From: Gemmatimonadota bacterium
Lineage (GTDB): Bacteria; Gemmatimonadota; Gemmatimonadetes; Longimicrobiales; Longimicrobiaceae
NCBI GenBank assembly: GCA_019348265.1
Contig: JAHWJV010000030.1
Span: 1 to 15,230 of the forward strand
Direction: 5' to 3'
DNA: 15,230 nt
The translations under genes were made by a program, and so were the position numbers. Every line of letters starts with the position of its first letter. Within the stretch, counting starts at the first letter, position 1. This document shows positions 7,272-13,873 of the stretch, piece by piece. The notes under the pieces are model-generated. The model was not told the origin of the DNA and did not search any database. It was given only the letters and a program-made list of their open reading frames with translations.

Positions 7272-7652
7272 GATCCCTCTGACGTGTGCGCGGAACCCGG
7301 CGGTACGTACGGGCTCATTCCGTAGCGACATCGGCCATGCGTGTTGAACCGAATGCAGGGCCTGGTCCGGCGACCGGACCGGTTCGGGACAAGCGGTGGA
7401 ATCGACGCGCAACTGTCCAGCGGTCAGGGGGGACGCGTAGGAGATCGACTTGTCCGGCGCTCAGGTGGGGACGGTAAACCGGGTCGAAAGCCCCTGTTCG
7501 GTCTCGCCAATGCCGGCGTCCATCTGACCGGCGACGTTGGCAACGCACCGACGCACCCGCCGTCCCGGGAGTGATGCCGGGCCTGGTGGTCGGCAAGCCG
7601 ATCGGAATGGGGCGCTGGGCACCTGGGGAACACGAACCCGAGCAGACCGAGA
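7272..7652. other. Divergent spacer containing gene debris
   Basis: This 381-nt stretch lies between the minus-strand 96-aa membrane gene and the plus-strand DedA gene. Its right half holds the nhaA remnant described separately. In 7272-7480 I see no gene: frames are short, Arg/Gly-rich and without ribosome binding sites. The promoter of the minus-strand small-protein operon should lie here, but no clear -35/-10 pair stands out. Confidence 0.5.
7482..7620 (+). pseudogene. nhaA: Remnant of Na+/H+ antiporter NhaA (frameshifted, truncated both ends)
   Basis: In one frame 7491-7535 reads PLFGLANAGVHLTGD, matching the NhaA motif PLFA(F/L)ANAGVxLxGD. About 40 nt later, in another frame, 7577-7609 reads GLVVGKPIGMG, matching the next conserved NhaA helix (LIGKPLGI, which in E. 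coli contains Lys300). The two motifs are in the right order and only a few residues closer than in intact NhaA, so a frameshift and a small deletion explain the arrangement. Nothing NhaA-like is recognisable before or after, so only about 45 residues survive of a protein of about 390. The remnant ends about 30 nt before the DedA start. This is motif matching from memory; a translated search would settle it. Confidence 0.7.
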
Positions 7653-8243
7653 GTGAGACTGATTCCGCGCGACGTCATCGAGAGCTACGGCTACTGGGCA
7701 GTGCTGGTTGGAGGCGTGTTGGAGGGGGAGACCGTCTTCATCGCAGCGGGATACGCCGTCAGCCAGGACTACCTGGCACCTCTCCCGACCTTCATCGCCG
7801 CGGTCACGGGTGGAAGTCTGGGCGACTTCCTCTATTTCACCCTCGGTCGGCTCTTCGGAGCGCGGCTGATCCGGAGATTCGCGTTTCTGCGACGCCTGCG
7901 CGCACGCGCCGTCCTGTTCCTGCGCCGCTGGGGCCGGGCGACCGCCGGGCTGACCCGCTTCGCCTATGGACTGCGGATCATCCTGCCGATGACGATCGGT
8001 GCGGCGCGGTTTCCGGGCGCCGCCTTCATCTTGTACAACCTTATCGGCTCCCTCGCGTTCGCCGGCGTGTACCTGTCGGTCGGGTACCTGTTCGGGGAGA
8101 CGCTGGAGGAAGTCCTGGGCACGGTTCGACGGTACGAGAAGCCACTCCTCATCGGGCTCGCGGTCGCTGGCGCGGTGGTGTTGGGTGTCCGCGAGTGGCG
8201 GTTGTACCACAGGCGCAGCCGACGAGCCGGAGGTCCACGATGA
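7653..8243 (+). CDS. DedA/VTT-domain integral membrane protein
   Basis: The 196-aa product starts at a GTG (7653) with only a weak purine-rich stretch (GAGCAGACCGAGA) upstream; there is no better in-frame ATG. It shows the DedA/SNARE-associated layout: N-terminal ESYGYWAVLVGGVLEGETVF with the conserved Glu, then the glycine-rich GGSLGDFLYFTLGRLFGARL segment. An Arg-rich stretch is followed by RFAYGLRIILPMTIGAARFP (family R-x-x-P-x-x-G signature), then two C-terminal membrane helices. DedA/VTT proteins are inner-membrane proteins; studied members act in undecaprenyl-phosphate or phospholipid recycling and proton-dependent drug tolerance. Which substrate applies here is unknown. Its last residues overlap an antisense histidine-kinase remnant, so the Arg/Gly-rich tail may be recruited from debris. 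Flanking sequences on both sides are decayed genes. Confidence 0.9.
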   Translation: MRLIPRDVIESYGYWAVLVGGVLEGETVFIAAGYAVSQDYLAPLPTFIAAVTGGSLGDFLYFTLGRLFGARLIRRFAFLRRLRARAVLFLRRWGRATAGLTRFAYGLRIILPMTIGAARFPGAAFILYNLIGSLAFAGVYLSVGYLFGETLEEVLGTVRRYEKPLLIGLAVAGAVVLGVREWRLYHRRSRRAGGPR

Positions 8244-8376
8244 AGGTGCTTCCCGCACCCGGCTCGCTCCTCACCGATAGGTCGCCCGCCATCCCGCGTG
8301 CGAGATCGCGGCTGATGGCCAACCCCGGCCCCGTCCCCTCGTGCGGCCGCGTCAGGTCGGATCGTACCCGATATCC
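8221..8376 (-). pseudogene. Remnant of a histidine kinase C-terminus (HATPase_c G2 region)
   Basis: Reading the minus strand from 8376 down, a 50-residue frame contains TRPHEGTGPGLAISRDL, then ARGMAGDLSVRSEPGAGSTF and IVDLRL. This is the G2 box and last strand of a HATPase_c domain, close to the (S/T)xTRxHEGTGLGLAISRDLARGMGGDL form of one large group of sensor kinases. An in-frame TAA at 8377-8379 blocks the frame immediately upstream, and no N-box, G1 box or H-box is found beyond it, so everything before is lost. The second Leu of GLGL is Pro here, consistent with decay. The tail overlaps the last 23 nt of the DedA gene in antisense orientation. Confidence 0.75.
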
Positions 8377-8438
8377 TTAGCGACCTCTACAGCCTCGGGC
8401 CGGTCGGCTACACGTTGCTGACCGGGCGCAAGCCCCGG
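8370..8438 (+). pseudogene. Remnant of a eukaryotic-like Ser/Thr protein kinase
   Basis: The plus-strand frame from 8370 reads DILSDLYSLGPVGYTLLTGR and then KP. This matches kinase subdomain IX of bacterial Pkn-type kinases, typically (D)xRSDLYSLGxVGYxLLTGxPPF. Neither the catalytic loop (HRDLKPxN) nor DFG precedes it, and the sequence after residue KP becomes Arg/Pro-rich with no kinase features, so only about 23 residues survive. The frame stays open into the cytochrome/propeller gene but without a ribosome binding site. Its left end meets the antisense histidine-kinase remnant at 8370-8376, which points to a rearrangement joint between two broken signalling genes. Confidence 0.65.
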
Positions 8439-8596
8439 GCGGGCGGCCGGAGGGATCCGCGTCGACGCTGGGGCGGCGCCGAGGAGTTCCTGGTCTGGCT
8501 CGACCCCTCGACGGACGTCACCACGGTCCCGCCGCCCCGTTCACGGAGCGAGTGGCGTCACGCACGGACGACCTCGACCACTTTGCGGCGACGGCG

Positions 8597-8625
8597 TTCC
8601 GTGGCAGCGAGTGACTCGATATATT
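8597..8625 (+). promoter_or_regulatory. Candidate promoter for the cytochrome/propeller gene
   Basis: TATATT at 8620-8625 stands out in a GC-rich context and resembles a -10 box. TTCCGT at 8597-8602, 17 nt upstream, is a poor -35 match. The pair would give a leader of about 100 nt before the start at 8733. Weak evidence. Confidence 0.25.
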
Positions 8626-8732
8626 CGCCAGGCTGGCTCGGCGGCCGAGCGCTGCCTCCCGGGAGAATTCACGTCCGATCACCCCCCGATCGGATCATGC
8701 CGGGTTCGAGGCCGACTCATCTGGAGGAGACG

Positions 8733-9968
8733 ATGTCGAAATACACACCACGCGTCCTGGTCGTCGTACTCGCCGCCTCGCTGCTTGCCGCGCTTCCCTC
8801 GACGGCCCAGCAGAATCAGGCGTCGTTGCCCGCGGGGACCGGGAAGGATCTCGTGCAGGCTGCCTGCACCCGGTGTCACGGCCTTAACCAGATCACGGGC
8901 TCGACCGGGTACACGCGGGAGCGGTGGCAAGATCTCTTTTCCACCATGGTCAAGTTGTCGGAGGCGGAGGCCGCCGCGATCGCGAGCTACCTCGCGGGTG
9001 CGTTCCCTCCGAAGAACGACAGGGCTCCGGTTCTGGTGCCCGGGAACGTCCAGATCAAGTTCCAGGAGTGGATCGTCCCGACGCTCGGTTCGAGAGCGCG
9101 AGATCCGATCGAGGCTCCGGATGGCTCGATCTGGTGGGTCGGAATGTGGGCCAGCGTCGCCGGACGGCTCGATCCCCGCACCGGGGAGATGAAGGAATTC
9201 CAGCTCCCGCGCGCGGCTCGGCCACACAGCATCGTGCCCGACCCCGCCGGCAACATCTGGTATACGGGGAACGGCAACGCCACGATCGGGAAGCTCGATC
9301 CGCGGACCGGCGGGGTCACGGAGTTCAAGACCCAGGCTCGCGATCCTCACTCGGCCGTATGGCACCCGAACGGGAACCTTTATTTCACCGCCCAGGGCGC
9401 CAGAACGATCGGCCGGCTCAACCCGCGGACCGGTGAGATCAAGGAGGTTCTCACCGACGCCAACGCGTACGGGATCAAAGTCGACTCGAAGGGAACGGTG
9501 TGGGTCGCCCACACCGGGAGCCACAAGATCGGCGCGGTCGATCCCGTGACCATGGCGATCCGCTATTACGAGCTGCCGGACCGCGCGTCGAGGATTCGCC
9601 GGCTAGACATCTCGAGCGACGACATGATCTGGTTCGGTAACTCCGCTCTCGGGCGGATCGGCAGGCTCGACCCGACCACCGGTGAGGTCAAGGAGTGGGC
9701 TACCCCGAGCGGCCCGCGCTCGCATCCGTACGCGCTCGCCGTGGTGAACGACGTCGTCTGGTTCAACGAGTCCAATCAGCGCCCGGACGCCCTCGTGCAA
9801 TTCGATCCCGCGACGGAGAAATTCCAGAGCTGGGCCATCCCCTCGGGCTACGGAATCGTCCGGAACATGTGGGCGACGCGGGGCGGTGGGCTGCTCATCC
9901 ATCAGACCAGCTCTAACCGCATCGGCCTCGTTACGGGCGCCGGCGGCAAGACCACCATGGGACGGTGA
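8733..9968 (+). CDS. Secreted cytochrome c domain fused to Vgb-like beta-propeller
   Basis: The 411-aa product starts at ATG 8733 with GGAGGA 5 nt upstream; the longer upstream frame is gene debris. Residues 1-25 are a Sec signal peptide ending LPSTA-QQ. Residues 35-95 form a small c-type cytochrome domain with haem motif CTRCH (Cys45, Cys48, His49) and a possible distal ligand Met72. Residues 105-405 are a six- or seven-bladed propeller of the virginiamycin B lyase-like (Vgb/NHL) type. Its repeating LDPRTGEMKEF motif recurs at about 147, 188, 229, 269, 312 and 357, alternating with DGSIWW/GNIWYT-type strands. It is probably periplasmic. Haem binding and the fold are well supported. Antibiotic lyase activity is not: Vgb-like propellers are mostly uncharacterised, and the haem suggests redox use. 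The gene stands alone and ends in a strong hairpin. Confidence 0.9.
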   Translation: MSKYTPRVLVVVLAASLLAALPSTAQQNQASLPAGTGKDLVQAACTRCHGLNQITGSTGYTRERWQDLFSTMVKLSEAEAAAIASYLAGAFPPKNDRAPVLVPGNVQIKFQEWIVPTLGSRARDPIEAPDGSIWWVGMWASVAGRLDPRTGEMKEFQLPRAARPHSIVPDPAGNIWYTGNGNATIGKLDPRTGGVTEFKTQARDPHSAVWHPNGNLYFTAQGARTIGRLNPRTGEIKEVLTDANAYGIKVDSKGTVWVAHTGSHKIGAVDPVTMAIRYYELPDRASRIRRLDISSDDMIWFGNSALGRIGRLDPTTGEVKEWATPSGPRSHPYALAVVNDVVWFNESNQRPDALVQFDPATEKFQSWAIPSGYGIVRNMWATRGGGLLIHQTSSNRIGLVTGAGGKTTMGR

Positions 9969-9986
9969 GCCGGCCACCACGACGAC

Positions 9987-10024
9987 GAAACAACCCCGCG
10001 AGCGGATGCCCGCGGGGTCGTTTC
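9987..10024. terminator. Strong hairpin terminator, probably bidirectional
   Basis: GAAACAACCCCGCG (9987-10000) and CGCGGGGTCGTTTC (10011-10024) form a 14-bp stem with one A-C mismatch and a 10-nt loop. It starts 19 nt after the propeller gene stop. GTTTC on one strand and the mirrored GAAAC supply short T-runs both ways, suiting the convergent minus-strand 65-aa gene as well. Confidence 0.85.
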
Positions 10025-10130
10025 CTGGGAAGAGTGAGCATGGAGAGTGAAGATGAAGCTCCTTCTGCTTTGAGTCTCAGGACCTGATGACGAAGTGCTT
10101 CCGGTTGCGCTTGGACACCGGTGGAGCGCC

Positions 10131-10328
10131 TCAGGCGGCCTCGAACTCGACGCAGATGATCTGGTGAGGGGGGTAGAAGACGAGAGACCCGTGACCCTTG
10201 GTATCGTCGAAGGCACCGTTCTTCAGGATGTCCGCGGCGGCTTCGTTGGCGGAAAGTGATTCCTGGATCGTTCCGCGGAATTTCACGATCTCGTCCGCCT
10301 TGCCGCGGGCGTAAACTACAGCTTTCAT
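10131..10328 (-). CDS. Small conserved-looking soluble protein, 65 aa
   Basis: ATG at 10326-10328 follows TGGAGGTCGG, a good ribosome binding site; a further upstream in-frame ATG lacks one. The product begins MKAVVYARGKADEIVKFRGT and ends in SLVFYPPHQIICVEFEAA. It has a short N-terminal strand, a central helix (SANEAAADILKNGAF) and two C-terminal strands, which suggests a compact alpha/beta fold. No signal or membrane segment is seen, so it is cytosolic. I do not recognise a family and propose no function. It lies alone between the propeller gene (convergent) and the antiporter gene (same strand, upstream, 122 nt gap), so it could be the last gene of the antiporter transcript or an independent unit. 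Confidence 0.75.
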   Translation of the reverse strand: MKAVVYARGKADEIVKFRGTIQESLSANEAAADILKNGAFDDTKGHGSLVFYPPHQIICVEFEAA

Positions 10329-10450
10329 TCCGACCTCCAGTGGTTGTACTGATGCAAAGCACGCCATCGTGCGTCTCTCCCCTGGCGCACGTCACGTGCC
10401 TCCGCTCGCGGCCAGGACACTCAGCCGCCGCCGCTGCAGCCAGCCCCTGG

Positions 10451-12319
10451 CTACACGACGTTCAGACGCACGTCCGCGCGTGACCAGCGGGAGGGCTCTA
10501 GCTGGGCCATTTCCATGCCGGGGTGTCCCTCAAGGGACGCGAAGACGACCAGATCGCCCTTCCTCAGAACGCTCCGGTCGTCGGCTGGAGAGATGAAAGC
10601 GCCATGGATCGTCACCAGCGGGAGGCGCCCGCAATCCGGATCGGCAATGTCTGGAAGCGCGGATTCGAGTGACTGTTCCTCGGTTGCGTCGAAGCGGTAG
10701 CATTCGAGCCCGCCCGAGGCGCCCTCGAGAGCCGCGATCCATCGCTTCAGCTCGACTGGTCCTCCGAAGGAGAGCCGCATTCCCGCATCTCTCGCGCGCT
10801 TGGGCGAGACCACCGTCTTGATGCGAGACAGTCCGATGTACGCATTCGGCACGCGGTACTCCCGCCTTGCGCGTTGTGCGACCAGGAGATTCGCGCCCTC
10901 ATTCGACGTGACGGCGAGTAGCCCCCTCCTGCCCTCGATGTCGGCATCGAGTAGCACATCCTCGTCGAACGCGTCTCCTTCGAGCGCGTGCAGCCCCATC
11001 GCCCGCGCTGCCTTCACGTCTCCAGGGTTCGTATCGATCACGATCACCTCCTCCCCCGCGGCCTGGAGGGCGGCTCCCAGTGCCCGGCCGACCGCGTTCG
11101 CCCCGACGACGATGTATCCCTTGTCGGTCGGCAGGCGAACACCGAGCCGGGTCGCTACCCACCCGCCCGATAGCCCCTGCACGACGACCGTGCACGCGAT
11201 GACGAGGAAGACGAGCGCTCGTAGCTCCGCCCCGATCGGGTAGCCAGCTTCGACCATGCGCTCACCGAACACCGACGCCACCGCGGCTGCGACGATGCCT
11301 CGCGGGCCGATCCATGCCATGAACCCTCGCTCCCGCCAGCTCAGCGCCGTTCCCCGCGTGCAGGCGAGGACCGTGAGCGGCCGGACGACGATCATCAAAA
11401 TCAAGACTACCAGCAGTCCGGGCCATCCGAGCCCCACGATCTCCGCTAACCGCACGTCCGCCGCGAGCAGCACGAAGAGCATTCCGATCAGGAGCACGGT
11501 CAGCTGCTCCTTGAATACCCGGAGCTCCTGCGACACACGCGAGTGGAGGTTGCCGACGACGAGACCGGCCAGAGTCGCCGCCATCAGCCCGCTCTCCGCC
11601 TGGATCGAGTCGCTGACCTCGTAGAGAGCGAGCACCATCGCGAGCGTGAACGCGTTCTCGAGCCCCTCCGGAAGAAGTCGCTCCACCCGCAGCGCCGCGG
11701 CGATGATGAGCCCTCCCAAAAAGCCGACGATCGCACCGACCACCAGCCGCGACGGCAATCCCAGCAGCTCTCTCGCGGCGAACCCCGGCGTCTGCTCGAG
11801 CACGATTTCCAGCGCGACTACGGCGATGATCGCGCCGATCGGGTCGATGAGCACTCCCTCGGCCTCGAGAATCGTGTGCACCGACCGCTTGACGCGTATC
11901 CGCCGCAGGAGCGGCGTGACCACAGTGGGGCCGGTGACGATCACCAGCGTCCCGAAAAGTATCGATACCGGCCAGGACCACAGCAGGATCAGACGGGCCG
12001 CGAGAGTGCCGCCGACCGCCGTGACCACCGCTCCGATCGTCACCAGACGCCGAATGACGCGCCCCTCGTGGCGCAGGTGAGCGATGTTCAGGTTCAGCCC
12101 GCCGTCGAACAGGATCACGGCCACCGACAAGCCCACGATGATGTGCAGCGCGGCGCCGAGCGCCTGCGGCCGTACGATCCCGGTGACCTCAGGCCCGAGC
12201 GCCGCTCCAGCGACCAGCAGGACCACGATCCCCGGGATGCGTAGGTGTCGCGCGAGGATCTGTGCGGCCATCCCCGCCACCAGCGCGATACTGATTGCCA
12301 GCGCTGGGTTATTTCGCAT
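10451..12319 (-). CDS. CPA1-type cation/proton antiporter with C-terminal RCK (TrkA-N/TrkA-C) domains
   Basis: The 622-aa protein has about a dozen membrane helices over residues 5-395. Antiporter landmarks are FDGGLNLN (71-78), VTGPTVVTPLLR (128-139) and EAEGVLIDPIGAIIAVVAL (152-170) with Asp159 at the usual transport-acid site. WIGPRGIVAAAVASVF (336-351) is the conserved CPA1 block. From 400 a Rossmann-type RCK domain begins (GYIVVGANAVGRALG, acidic VIVIDTNP), then a TrkA-C-like domain to the end. The protein would exchange Na+ or K+ for H+ across the inner membrane, gated by a bound nucleotide; ion choice cannot be read from sequence. The start at 12317-12319 has no clear ribosome binding site. 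It lies 137 nt behind the secreted coiled-coil gene and a hairpin at 12381-12411 sits between them. Confidence 0.93.
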   Translation of the reverse strand: MRNNPALAISIALVAGMAAQILARHLRIPGIVVLLVAGAALGPEVTGIVRPQALGAALHIIVGLSVAVILFDGGLNLNIAHLRHEGRVIRRLVTIGAVVTAVGGTLAARLILLWSWPVSILFGTLVIVTGPTVVTPLLRRIRVKRSVHTILEAEGVLIDPIGAIIAVVALEIVLEQTPGFAARELLGLPSRLVVGAIVGFLGGLIIAAALRVERLLPEGLENAFTLAMVLALYEVSDSIQAESGLMAATLAGLVVGNLHSRVSQELRVFKEQLTVLLIGMLFVLLAADVRLAEIVGLGWPGLLVVLILMIVVRPLTVLACTRGTALSWRERGFMAWIGPRGIVAAAVASVFGERMVEAGYPIGAELRALVFLVIACTVVVQGLSGGWVATRLGVRLPTDKGYIVVGANAVGRALGAALQAAGEEVIVIDTNPGDVKAARAMGLHALEGDAFDEDVLLDADIEGRRGLLAVTSNEGANLLVAQRARREYRVPNAYIGLSRIKTVVSPKRARDAGMRLSFGGPVELKRWIAALEGASGGLECYRFDATEEQSLESALPDIADPDCGRLPLVTIHGAFISPADDRSVLRKGDLVVFASLEGHPGMEMAQLEPSRWSRADVRLNVV

Positions 12320-12380
12320 CGTTCGCTGGCGTGGGGAAAACCGCCTCGGGCCCCAGCGGGCGGCCGGGGATTACGTGAGG

Positions 12381-12411
12381 GCAGCCATGCGGAAGGGCTC
12401 CACATGGCTGC
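12381..12411. repeat. 9-bp perfect stem-loop between the coiled-coil and antiporter genes
   Basis: GCAGCCATG (12381-12389) pairs exactly with CATGGCTGC (12403-12411), loop 13 nt. On the minus strand it follows the coiled-coil gene stop by 45 nt and precedes the antiporter start by 62 nt. There is no T-tract. It could be a terminator, an attenuator or an mRNA-stabilising hairpin. Confidence 0.5.
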
Positions 12412-12456
12412 ATGCAATTCAAGTGCGCAGGATCAGCCCGCGTCCTCGCCAGAACT

Positions 12457-13023
12457 TCAGGAATCCCCCGCTGCACCGTCTGCGCGAAGCGTCGCCAGCT
12501 GGTTCACCAGCTCCTGCACTTCGGGATCTATCTCGACCATCCTGGTGAACAACTTCACCTTGAACTCGTTCAGCTTCTCTTTGACGGCCGAATGCTCTCT
12601 CGCCTTTTCCTGGGCTTCCGAGATTCGCCTCTGCAGATCCTGCGTCTCTTCCGCGAGCTCCCGGAGCTTCCCATTGTCCCCGGCAGCCTGCGCCGCCGAG
12701 ACCTCGGCGCGCAGCGTCGCTGCCCTGGCTACGTACGTGGGGTACTCCGAGTCGACCCGTGGCAACGTCGCGGCAATCAGGGCGGCGATCTCTCGATTAC
12801 CCGCCGCGAGCTCCGGATGCTGCATCGCCTGCTGCTGGACGGCCTGAATCCGCGCGGCAATCTCCCTCTCGCTCAGGCTCGACCCGCCCGCCGATCGCTG
12901 CTGCGCTTCAGTAGCCGATGGCGCGGCAGCAGCCGAGCCGTCCCCCTGCGCTTCAGCGCCAGGCAAGAGCCAGAGGCTGGTCAGGGCGAAGATCAAGCTG
13001 CACTTCAGTACCTTTTCCAACAT
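12457..13023 (-). CDS. Secreted alpha-helical coiled-coil protein, 188 aa
   Basis: ATG at 13021-13023 follows GGGGGAGAGACTA, a good ribosome binding site. Residues 1-25 are a Sec signal peptide (KCSLIFALTSLWLLPGAEA, cut before Q26). There is no lipobox, so the product is probably free in the periplasm. Residues 27-48 are Ala/Ser/Gln-rich and disordered. From 49 the chain is almost entirely helical, with Glu/Gln/Leu heptad-like stretches at about 101-160 (LRELAEETQDLQRRISEAQE) typical of coiled coils. I know no specific family. A GTATAC-N6-GTATAC site lies 82-99 nt upstream of the start, so the neighbouring FCD regulator probably controls it. The antiporter follows on the same strand and may share the transcript. 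Confidence 0.8.
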   Translation of the reverse strand: MLEKVLKCSLIFALTSLWLLPGAEAQGDGSAAAAPSATEAQQRSAGGSSLSEREIAARIQAVQQQAMQHPELAAGNREIAALIAATLPRVDSEYPTYVARAATLRAEVSAAQAAGDNGKLRELAEETQDLQRRISEAQEKAREHSAVKEKLNEFKVKLFTRMVEIDPEVQELVNQLATLRADGAAGDS

Positions 13024-13087
13024 TAGTCTCTCCCCCTGGGTGTTGGTGAACCTTCACCGGGCGGACACTCCTGGCCCCGCCGGCGAG

Positions 13088-13122
13088 ATATGCCCACGGC
13101 ATATGTATACCAATATGTATAC
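13088..13122. promoter_or_regulatory. Paired GTATAC operator-like site plus inverted repeat upstream of the coiled-coil gene
   Basis: GTATAC occurs at 13105-13110 and again at 13117-13122, exactly one 12-bp step apart. Directly beside it ATATGCC (13088-13094) and GGCATAT (13098-13104) form a 7-bp inverted repeat. The whole block is AT-rich in a GC-rich region. It lies upstream of the coiled-coil gene and downstream of the FCD regulator gene. The same GTATAC-N6-GTATAC layout recurs at 14029-14046. Confidence 0.65.
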
Positions 13123-13165
13123 AAAAACGCACGCAGGCAAGGGCTCCGACCGCTTGCGTAGTCCG

Positions 13166-13873
13166 TCACCAGCTCCCCTTCTCGCCCCAGGTCTGGATGA
13201 TCCGCGCCATACGATCCGCGGCGTTGGCCCAGTTCGTTCGCGCCGCCTGCTCCGCAGCGGCTGGATCGCCTGCATCGATGTGGCGAAGGACGGCTTCGTG
13301 TTCGGCCGCGGCCTCCGCGGTGGCCGGGATGAGTGCGACGCTGTACACCTGGCGATACCGGTACGCCTGGGGTTTGATCGCCGAGTGGAGCACCCGCAGC
13401 CTCGGAGCGTGGATCGCCTCTACCAGCTGTACGTGGAACGCGGAGTGGAGCTCGTAGGCGCGCCGCGGGTCGGGGAGTGCGGAAGCCGCCTCCTCTCGCA
13501 GCTGACGGTTGAGCCCTCGCAGCTCCTCGACCAGATCCGCGCGATGCTCGGAAGGCAGTAACGCCGCCCAGCGCGCGGCGAGTCCCTCCAGCGTCCCGAT
13601 GATGTCGAACAGCTCACGCGCGTCCTCCTGCGTCATCGGCGACACGGAGAGACGAAGCTGCTTCCCGGTCCCCGAGCCGATCACCCACCCCTCCTGCTGC
13701 AGGCGCTGAAGCGCCGCTCTCACCGGAGTGCGACTGATCTCGAGGTGGTTCGCGAGATCATTTTCGATGATCCGCGTCCCCGGAGCGAGCCTTCCTTCGA
13801 CGATCAGGTCCCGAATTCGCTGGTACGCCCGGCTCACCAGGTCGACCGGCGGGAGCCCCCTTTCACCAGACAT
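13166..13873 (-). CDS. GntR-family transcriptional regulator, FadR/FCD subgroup
   Basis: The 235-aa protein has the N-terminal GntR winged helix at about 13-78 (YQRIRDLIVEGRLAPGTRII, then LEISRTPVRAALQRLQQEGW) and an all-helical FCD ligand domain at about 84-222. FCD domains normally bind a metal through D-x3-H, H and H. Here the first Asp position appears to be His143 (H143SAFH147), His192 is in place (EHEAVLRHIDAGD), and the last His position seems to be Asn214, so metal binding may be altered; this is a by-eye alignment. The start at 13871-13873 has only a weak GGA-type site. Such dimers usually repress until a small organic acid or sugar acid binds, but no catabolic gene is nearby. Paired GTATAC sites lie both upstream and downstream of the gene, suggesting autoregulation. 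Confidence 0.92.
   Translation of the reverse strand: MSGERGLPPVDLVSRAYQRIRDLIVEGRLAPGTRIIENDLANHLEISRTPVRAALQRLQQEGWVIGSGTGKQLRLSVSPMTQEDARELFDIIGTLEGLAARWAALLPSEHRADLVEELRGLNRQLREEAASALPDPRRAYELHSAFHVQLVEAIHAPRLRVLHSAIKPQAYRYRQVYSVALIPATAEAAAEHEAVLRHIDAGDPAAAEQAARTNWANAADRMARIIQTWGEKGSW

Larger units (their letters stand above)
8244..8732. other. 489-nt decayed intergenic region
   Basis: Between DedA and the cytochrome/propeller gene there is no intact gene. The left part contains the two signalling-gene remnants listed separately. From about 8440 to 8700 I see no recognisable gene. One frame ending at 8613 reads FTERVASRTDDLDHFAATAF and looks protein-like, but I cannot assign it. The right end carries the ribosome binding site and possibly the promoter of the cytochrome/propeller gene. 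Confidence 0.5.

Noticed and set aside
7461..8258. 265-aa minus-strand open frame antisense to DedA
   Set aside because: It lies almost wholly under the DedA gene, is Arg/Gln/Glu/Pro-rich with no domain, has no ribosome binding site and is one frame off from the kinase remnant at its start.
7571..8380. 269-aa plus-strand open frame across DedA
   Set aside because: It begins in the NhaA remnant and then runs in the wrong frame through DedA, giving Arg/Pro-rich sequence. Only its first 14 residues (GLVVGKPIGMG) carry meaning, as part of the nhaA remnant.
8415..8732. N-terminal extension of the cytochrome/propeller protein
   Set aside because: The frame is open back to a TTG at 8415, but that part is Ser/Thr-kinase debris followed by low-quality sequence. 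ATG 8733 has GGAGGA and starts a proper signal peptide.
9260..9265. Additional GTATAC operator
   Set aside because: It is a single box within the propeller coding sequence without the 12-bp partner.
8679..9524. 281-aa minus-strand open frame antisense to the propeller gene
   Set aside because: It is a mirror of a periodic coding sequence: its repeats follow the propeller blades, and no start signal or recognisable domain is present.
8733..9968. Antibiotic (streptogramin) resistance gene
   Set aside because: Only the propeller fold resembles Vgb. The haem domain, secretion signal and lack of verified catalytic residues make a resistance call unsupported.
8733..9968. LDPxTGxxKE repeats as a DNA repeat or CRISPR-like array
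   Set aside because: The repeats are protein-level propeller blades with diverged DNA; there are no constant repeats with unique spacers.
11262..11981. 239-aa minus-strand frame inside the antiporter gene
   Set aside because: Alternative frame of a well-supported membrane protein; Arg/Gly/Asp-rich with no domain.
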